Of a DNA stretch of 13,226 nucleotides, positions 9,111 through 13,226 are shown piece by piece. A model generated the notes under the pieces. That model searched no databases. It saw only the letters and a program-made list of their open reading frames with translations, and had not been told where the DNA came from. The position numbers and the translations under genes are program-made. Numbering within the stretch: position 1 is the stretch's first letter; the number at the start of each line of letters is the position of its first letter. The DNA is from an uncultured Collinsella sp. (GTDB lineage: Bacteria; Actinomycetota; Coriobacteriia; Coriobacteriales; Coriobacteriaceae): assembly GCA_902388545.1 (NCBI GenBank), contig CABMPS010000037.1:1-13226 (forward strand), given 5' to 3'.

Positions 9111-10028
9111 ATGTCCAATCATCAGCACACGCTTATCATCGACGGCACCTCGGGCATCAGCGGCGATATGACCGTCGCGGCCCTGCTCGACCTAGGCGCC
9201 AGCGAGGAGCACCTGCGCGAGCAGCTCGCCACGCTGCCGGTCGACGGCTTTACGATCGCCGTCACACGCGTAAGCAAGCATGGTATCGACGCCTGCGACT
9301 TTGATGTTCAGCTGGCTGAGGAGCTCGAGAACCACGACCACGACATGGTCTGGCTCTACGGCAACGAAGCGGGCACCGAGCACACACATGAGCATGAGCA
9401 CTACCATCATGATCATGGCGAGCACGAACACGAGCACTGCCACGAGCATGACCATGAGGCCCACGGTCATGGCCACGAGGGTCACCATCACGCCCACCAC
9501 CATCACCACCGTTCCTTGGCGGACGTCACCGCCATCATCGATGACTCGCAGCTAAGCGATGGCGCCAAGCGTCGCGCGCTCGCCATCTTTACCGCGCTCG
9601 CCGCCGCCGAGGCCATGGCCCACGGCAAAACGACCGAGACCGTCATGTTCCACGAGGTGGGCGCCATCGACTCCATCGTCGACGTCTGCTCTGTCGCCAT
9701 CTGCCTCGATGACCTAGGTATTGAGGACATCGTGGTCGAGTCGCTCTCCGAGGGTCGCGGCACCATCCGCTGTGCCCACGGCCTTATGCCCATTCCTGTC
9801 CCCGCTGTCGTCAACCTGTGCCAAGCGGGCAATATCGCCCTCACGCCCGCGCCGGTCGCCGGCGAGCTCGTGACGCCCACGGGCGCCGCCATCGTCGCCG
9901 CACTGCGCACGTCCGAGCACCTGCCGGCCCGCTACCGCATCGAGGCCGTCGGCTACGGCACCGGTAAGCGCCCCTACGAGGGTTGCTCCGGCACGCTCCG
10001 CTGTCTGCTCGTTCACGCGGACGCATAG
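9111..10028 (+). CDS. larC: LarC1-like nickel-insertion protein, with a His-rich insert and no LarC2 domain
   Basis: LarC inserts nickel into pyridinium-3,5-bisthiocarboxylic acid mononucleotide in a CTP-dependent step. Family signs are IIDGTSGISGDM (9-20), FHEVGAIDSIVDV (180-192), GRGTIRCAHGLMPIPVPA (215-232) and GELVTPTGAAI (251-261). Residues 91-133 contain 24 histidines in 43 positions, a likely nickel store or binding loop. The protein is 305 residues and stops after GYGTGKRPYEGCSGTLRCLL, where a full LarC (usually 400 or more residues) would continue into its C-terminal domain. In L. plantarum the two halves LarC1 and LarC2 are joined by programmed frameshifting. Here the tetR gene starts 2 bases after the stop and no LarC2-like frame is present. 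The AAGGGG ribosome site is at 9099-9104, in the larB stop region, so translation is likely coupled. Confidence 0.88.
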   Translation: MSNHQHTLIIDGTSGISGDMTVAALLDLGASEEHLREQLATLPVDGFTIAVTRVSKHGIDACDFDVQLAEELENHDHDMVWLYGNEAGTEHTHEHEHYHHDHGEHEHEHCHEHDHEAHGHGHEGHHHAHHHHHRSLADVTAIIDDSQLSDGAKRRALAIFTALAAAEAMAHGKTTETVMFHEVGAIDSIVDVCSVAICLDDLGIEDIVVESLSEGRGTIRCAHGLMPIPVPAVVNLCQAGNIALTPAPVAGELVTPTGAAIVAALRTSEHLPARYRIEAVGYGTGKRPYEGCSGTLRCLLVHADA

Positions 10029-10030
10029 CC

Positions 10031-10570
10031 ATGGATGCCCGCAAGGCAAAAAGCCGCGCCGCCATCGTCGCGGCGTTCTCCGAACTGCTGCGCGAAGAGG
10101 ACTACGGCAAGATCACCGTCGGCGACATCATCGCTCACGCCCATGTGGGTCGAGCCACGTTCTACGGTCTCTTCAAGAGCAAGGATGACCTACTGTCCGA
10201 ACTCGTGAGCGACATCTGCACCCACGCCCTCGACGACGATGGCACACCGCTCGACGACCCACTCGTGCAGGTCGAGCATATCCTCAACAACCTCTGGGAG
10301 CGCCGCCAGGGCGTCCGAGCCCTCGTAGCCGGCGCCGGCTCACGCGTCTTCGCCGACTGCTTACGCAAGACCATCATGTCACGAGCAGCCGAAACCGTCC
10401 CCACCGACCCAAACGGCCCCGCCGCCACCATGGACCGAAGCTTCCTACTACACCACATAGCCTCAAGCTTCGTAGGAATGGTCCAATGGTGGGCCTGGCA
10501 CAACTTCCAAGCCCCAAAAGAGGACGTAGCCAAAGACTACCTATCAGCCATTAAGCCCCTCTTCAACTAA
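10031..10570 (+). CDS. TetR/AcrR-family transcriptional regulator
   Basis: A 179-residue one-domain-plus-ligand-domain repressor. The N-terminal helix-turn-helix is at about 5-50: AAIVAAFSELLREEDYGKIT, then VGDIIAHAHVGRATFYGLFKSKDDLL, with the TetR signature GRATFY. The C-terminal half (about 60-179) is all helical, ending in FLLHHIASSFVGMVQWWAWHN, the pattern of a TetR C-terminal domain that binds a ligand and dimerises. The start ATG follows the larC stop by 2 bases, with no clear ribosome site of its own, so it is probably translated by coupling. As the last gene of larB-larC-tetR it is a good candidate for autoregulation through the inverted repeat at 8240-8273. The ligand is unknown; lactate, nickel or a cofactor intermediate are guesses. 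Codons shift towards A in the third position over the last 130 bases. Confidence 0.88.
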   Translation: MDARKAKSRAAIVAAFSELLREEDYGKITVGDIIAHAHVGRATFYGLFKSKDDLLSELVSDICTHALDDDGTPLDDPLVQVEHILNNLWERRQGVRALVAGAGSRVFADCLRKTIMSRAAETVPTDPNGPAATMDRSFLLHHIASSFVGMVQWWAWHNFQAPKEDVAKDYLSAIKPLFN

Positions 10571-10726
10571 GTAAGAAGCTCATCCCAAAGCATCACCCCA
10601 ACCCAGGGCGCCACGCATCCCAAAGTGTCAACAACAGCCCAGCGCCCCTATCAGCAACAAGCCCCTCCCATCCAAATTCAGATTTATATGTTGGGTTGCT
10701 TGTTCCAACGCGACTAAAATCCCGCA
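10571..10726 (+). other. C-rich, G-poor stretch after tetR, possible Rho-utilisation region
   Basis: The 110 bases 10571-10680 have 46 C and 16 G by my count, starting directly after the tetR stop. CATCCCAAAG occurs twice (10581-10590 and 10616-10625) as the start of a degenerate 35-base tandem unit. A C-rich, G-poor transcript is the type of RNA Rho binds, and a strong intrinsic terminator follows. I see no gene here. Confidence 0.35.
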
Positions 10727-10851
10727 GCTGGCCGCATGGGGTAACTTCCCAGCGCATTCCGCAGGACGCAAAAAGGCTCGCCGCACGAAGTGCGCAGCGA
10801 GCCTTTTTGCATGTCCGAGGACGCGCTGGGAAGTTACCCCATGCGGCCAGC
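10727..10851. repeat. 125-bp nested palindrome with 29-bp perfect arms around a terminator
   Basis: Bases 10727-10755 and 10823-10851 are exact 29-bp inverted copies (beginning GCTGGCCGCATGGGG). Inside them lie two unpaired 12-base stretches, then the 14-bp terminator stem at 10768-10781 and 10797-10810. Both stems share the centre 10789, so the whole element is symmetrical. The arms are not coding. It may be a Coriobacteria-specific repeat or mobile miniature element, or a terminator duplicated head to head. Confidence 0.85.
10768..10810. terminator. Bidirectional intrinsic terminator between convergent tetR and channel genes
   Basis: A 14-bp stem (GCAAAAAGGCTCGC with GCGAGCCTTTTTGC) continues into a second 5-bp stem CGCAC/GTGCG with loop GAA and a 2-base bulge. 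The stem has AAAAA on one side and TTTTT on the other, so it can end transcription in both directions, as expected between convergent genes. Confidence 0.9.
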
Positions 10852-10872
10852 GGACAACTATGTAGCCTTGGA

Positions 10873-11604
10873 CTAGAACATGCCCAAGAAACCATGCACA
10901 AACAACGCAGCCACGATGGCACCGACAAACGGAGCGATGCCAGGAACAAGCAGGCCGTACTTCCAATTGTTGTCAGCCTTGTTCTTGATCGGCAGCACCT
11001 GATAGGCCATGCGAGGACCAAGGTCACGTGCCTGGTTCATGGCGAAGCCGGTGATGCCGCCCATGCCCATGCCAACAGCCCAAACGATCAGGCCGACGCA
11101 GATGGCGAGCATCAGAACGTTCTCGCCGGCGCGGCTAGCAGCAGCAAGGATGGCGCTGATGAACACGAAGGTGCAGATAGCCTCGCAGAAGAAGTTGCGG
11201 GCATAGTTCGTGCCCTCGGTGGTGGGGTTGGTCGAGAAAATGTTGCGCTGGGCAATGGGGTCGACGACGCCCTCGGAAGCCTTGAACTCATCGGCATACA
11301 TAAACCAGGCGATTACGGCGCCCACAAAGCCACCGAGCATATCGGCAAGCATGAAGGGGATGCAGTTGCCCCACGGCACCAAGCCGACGATGCACTGGGC
11401 AAGCACCATGGCGGGGTTCATGCACACGGCGCCGCCAAAGACAAACAGGCAGACCGAGATGCCAAAAGACCAGGTGGTGATGGCAAACATGTGGCCAGAG
11501 CCCTGATACTTGGTGCCCTTGAGCACGGTATCGCAGTGCACGCCCACGCCAAAGATGATCATGAGGGCCGTTGCGCCGAATTCACAGAGGAGTTTGGTAA
11601 GCAT
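10873..11604 (-). CDS. MIP/aquaporin-family channel, LarD-like, with a variant second NPA motif
   Basis: A six-helix membrane channel of 243 residues, the usual size of the GlpF/aquaporin family. Hydrophobic segments lie near 5-24, 40-60, 80-102, 138-157, 163-185 and 216-240. The first half-helix has the canonical NPA (63-65, AVCMNPAMVLAQ). The second reads GFAMNQARDLGPR, so Pro191 is Gln while the selectivity-filter Arg193 and Asp194 are kept. In L. plantarum a GlpF-type channel, LarD, moves lactic acid and is part of the lar operon. This gene is downstream of larA on the same strand after 49 bases, so the same role is likely; glycerol uptake is the alternative. The ATG has AAGG 4 bases upstream. 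It shares the bidirectional terminator at 10768-10810 with tetR. Confidence 0.88.
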   Translation of the reverse strand: MLTKLLCEFGATALMIIFGVGVHCDTVLKGTKYQGSGHMFAITTWSFGISVCLFVFGGAVCMNPAMVLAQCIVGLVPWGNCIPFMLADMLGGFVGAVIAWFMYADEFKASEGVVDPIAQRNIFSTNPTTEGTNYARNFFCEAICTFVFISAILAAASRAGENVLMLAICVGLIVWAVGMGMGGITGFAMNQARDLGPRMAYQVLPIKNKADNNWKYGLLVPGIAPFVGAIVAALFVHGFLGMF

Positions 11605-11653
11605 AAAACCTTATCTTTCTTGTCGGTTATAAACGATTCGTTTAGGCCGCACA

Positions 11654-12931
11654 CTAGTGCTGCGCGACGACAACGCCCAGGCCATCGGGAATGACGGCAA
11701 CCTTGGCATCGGCACCCTTCATCTCAAAGGCGAGCTTGAGCGCCTCCTCGATAGTGTTGACCGGCGTCATGTGCATATCCTTGAGCATCTGGTGATCGCA
11801 CAGGTCGGTGACCATGATCACGGGGTGATGCGCCAGGATGCGGGCAAAGATCTGGCTCGTCCACTGATCGGGCAGGGTCTCGTCCTTAGGACGGTCGATG
11901 CAGGCGCGCTCAAACTCTGCCGGATCGTTATCGGCGATGTTGTGATAGAAGCCCTCGCCACCGTGACCGTCGGCACAACCGGCGACGTCGATGATCACGC
12001 CGCCCTCGGGAAGCGTGGCCTCGGCAGCGCACATGCCCTTCACGGCCTGATAGATGTTCTGATCGAGCGGGTAGCCACCGTTGGTGGTGATGGCGATCTC
12101 GCACTCAACGGGCTCAACGCCGGCAAGGCTCTTCACGAACTCGCAGCCAGCCTCGTGCGCCTTGTGGATGTCGCCGGCAAAGGAGCCGATGACCTCGTGC
12201 TTGCCGTTAAGCACCACGTTGAGCACAAAAGAAAGGTGAGCCATCTCGGCGGCGGCGAACATGTCCTCGCTCACGTGGTTGTGGCACAGGTTGCCGGCAC
12301 GCGAATGGGAATCGTTCACAAACTGACCGTTGTGGTTGTACATGATGGTCTTGTAGCTGGCGATGCCGGGCAGCACGGACTTGCGGCTGCCAGAGAAACC
12401 GGCAAAGAAGTGCGGTTCAATAAAGCCCTCGGCAAGCAGCAGATCGCAATCGGCGGCAATCTTGTTGATGATGCACTCGCCACCAGAAGGCAGGGTGCCG
12501 ATCTTTTTCATCATGCTGTCGTCGGTCGCGACATGCATGACGATCTCCTCGTTAGCGACGATCTCCTCGCCGTACTTGTTAACGAGTTCCTCGTGCGTCG
12601 AGGGGCGATGCATGCCGGTCGCGACCAGGATGCGCACACGTGCCTCAGGAGCGGCAGCGTGGATGTGATGCAGCAGAATAGGCATTGTCACACGCGAGGG
12701 AACGGGACGCGTATGGTCGGAGCTAATGATGACGATATCCTTCTTGCCAGCACAAAGCTCCTCGAGCGAAGGCGAGCCATAAGGGTTGGCAAGTGACTCC
12801 TCTACCAGCTCTTCCTGAGATTTTGTAGTCTTAAACTCGTTTTGATGACCTTCCATCACACCCGCGAAGTTCTTATCCTCGAGCTCCAGATGCAACGTCT
12901 TGTGGTCAAACGGCAGTTCACATTCAAACAA
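11654..12931 (-). CDS. larA: Nickel-dependent lactate racemase LarA (LarA family)
   Basis: Interconverts L- and D-lactate using the nickel-pincer nucleotide bound covalently to a lysine. With the TTG start at 12929-12931 the protein is 425 residues, and the active-site residues fall exactly at the L. plantarum LarA numbers: Arg75 (DHTRP), His108 (ATGMH), His174 (IEPHFFAG), Lys184 (GSRKS, cofactor lysine), His200 (MYNH), Gln295 and Lys298 (YQAVKG). The TTG has GGAAGAGGG about 9 bases upstream. Longer in-frame starts up to 13072 would encode an unconserved leader and leave this ribosome site inside the gene. N-terminal domain about 1-260, C-terminal domain from about 270. LarA relatives can act on other 2-hydroxy acids, so lactate is likely but not proven. 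The channel gene follows 49 bases downstream. No convincing larA promoter was found in 12932-13056. Confidence 0.93.
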   Translation of the reverse strand: MFECELPFDHKTLHLELEDKNFAGVMEGHQNEFKTTKSQEELVEESLANPYGSPSLEELCAGKKDIVIISSDHTRPVPSRVTMPILLHHIHAAAPEARVRILVATGMHRPSTHEELVNKYGEEIVANEEIVMHVATDDSMMKKIGTLPSGGECIINKIAADCDLLLAEGFIEPHFFAGFSGSRKSVLPGIASYKTIMYNHNGQFVNDSHSRAGNLCHNHVSEDMFAAAEMAHLSFVLNVVLNGKHEVIGSFAGDIHKAHEAGCEFVKSLAGVEPVECEIAITTNGGYPLDQNIYQAVKGMCAAEATLPEGGVIIDVAGCADGHGGEGFYHNIADNDPAEFERACIDRPKDETLPDQWTSQIFARILAHHPVIMVTDLCDHQMLKDMHMTPVNTIEEALKLAFEMKGADAKVAVIPDGLGVVVAQH

Positions 12932-13056
12932 TGACGAGCGCCCTCTTCCTTTCAACTGACACACTAGATAAACCGTTGGAAGGATACGCCGCTCACCGAA
13001 AAACACCACCGTCCACCGACTCATTAACACAACGTTCATATTTGACCCAAAACAGA

Positions 13057-13088
13057 GCGGCCGCGATCCCAAACGGGACCGCGGCCGC
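13057..13088 (-). terminator. Strong GC hairpin upstream of larA
   Basis: GCGGCCGCG (13057-13065) pairs with CGCGGCCGC (13080-13088) and, past one mismatch, TCCC pairs with GGGA around loop AAAC. On the minus strand TCTGTTTT follows. It reads as a terminator of an unseen gene to the right, on the larA strand, but no gene end is visible in the remaining bases. It could also be part of the larA leader. There is no T-run on the plus strand. Confidence 0.5.
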
Positions 13089-13095
13089 TACAGTC

Positions 13096-13161
13096 GTAAG
13101 GCGAGAGGCGCCAAATGCATCTCAATCCCAATCGGTAAGACGCGAGGCGCGAAGCGCGCCT
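13096..13161. repeat. Imperfect 16-base direct repeat and small hairpin near the contig end
   Basis: GTAAGGCGAGAGGCGC (13096-13111) recurs as GTAAGACGCGAGGCGC (13135-13150), 2 mismatches in 16. The second copy runs into a 7-bp hairpin, AGGCGCG/CGCGCCT with loop AAG (13145-13161), followed on the plus strand by TATTCCCTT. I see no gene in 13089-13213. Confidence 0.4.
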
Positions 13162-13213
13162 TATTCCCTTCAGCTTTAATCCCAGAAGACCGAGGACGAA
13201 GGGACCCGACGGG

Positions 13214-13226
13214 AGATCGGAAGAGC
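13214..13226 (+). other. Illumina adapter remnant at the contig end
   Basis: The last 13 bases are AGATCGGAAGAGC, identical to the common stem of Illumina TruSeq adapters. It ends exactly at the window end, as expected for untrimmed adapter at a contig edge. The true genomic sequence stops at 13213 or earlier. Confidence 0.93.

Noticed and set aside
9192..9509. A minus-strand hydrophobic small protein rich in Met and Val
   Set aside because: The Met/Val pattern is simply the reverse complement of the His codons (CAT/CAC) of the larC insert.
9393..9509. The repeated CAT/CAC/GAG run in larC as a tandem DNA repeat
   Set aside because: The repeats are irregular at DNA level and are explained by the His/Glu-rich protein segment.
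10593..11027. Small minus-strand frames across the 125-bp palindrome
   Set aside because: They cross a bidirectional terminator and the end of the channel gene and are created by the repeat; no ribosome site or family match.
11657..12796. A 379-codon open frame on the plus strand opposite larA
   Set aside because: Antisense shadow of larA with no recognisable motif; the larA active-site residues settle the strand.
13057..13088. The GCGGCCGC pair near the right end as a cloning-vector NotI site
   Set aside because: Two NotI sites occur, but they are the two arms of one natural-looking hairpin with a T-run, and there is no vector sequence around them.

Overview
The window looks like the end of a draft contig from a high-GC gut actinobacterium of the Coriobacteriia, most likely Collinsella or a close relative. 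That assignment is an inference from G/C-ending codons, strong AGGAGG-type ribosome sites and the gene set; nothing in the window is a taxonomic marker. The last 13 bases (13214-13226) are identical to the common Illumina adapter stem, so the right-hand end is a sequencing artefact and not chromosome.

Layout. 1-388: the N-terminal part of an amino acid permease (minus), running off the left edge. 542-5403: a beta-galactosidase locus, with ebgA-ebgC on the minus strand and a divergent LacI-family repressor on the plus strand; the control region between them holds three copies of the same 10-bp palindrome. 5464-7311: aspS (minus) with a clear intrinsic terminator and a structured leader. 7568-8203: serB (plus). 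8318-10570: larB, larC and a TetR-family regulator, tightly packed on the plus strand behind a promoter that overlaps an 11+11-bp inverted repeat. 10571-10872: a convergent intergenic region with a C-rich, G-poor stretch and a 125-bp nested palindrome whose core is a bidirectional terminator. 10873-12931: larA followed by an aquaporin-type channel gene, minus strand. 12932-13226: the larA upstream region and the adapter.

How the genes fit together. The right half is a nickel-pincer-nucleotide (NPN) lactate racemase locus. LarB starts cofactor synthesis from nicotinic acid adenine dinucleotide, LarC inserts nickel, LarA is the cofactor-dependent racemase, and the channel is a plausible lactate or glycerol pore like LarD of Lactiplantibacillus plantarum. 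LarE, the sulfur transferase, is not in the window. Three things are unusual: LarC ends after its N-terminal (LarC1) half with no room for LarC2; the locus carries a TetR regulator rather than the Crp/Fnr-type LarR; and the channel has NQA in place of its second NPA motif. The left half is a self-contained beta-galactoside module under LacI-type control, with no sugar transporter visible. aspS and serB are housekeeping genes, although AspRS has a residue associated with non-discriminating enzymes.

I saw no CRISPR array, phage genes, insertion sequence, tRNA or rRNA. I found no wholly unknown protein system; the most unusual material is in the lar locus and in the regulatory DNA.
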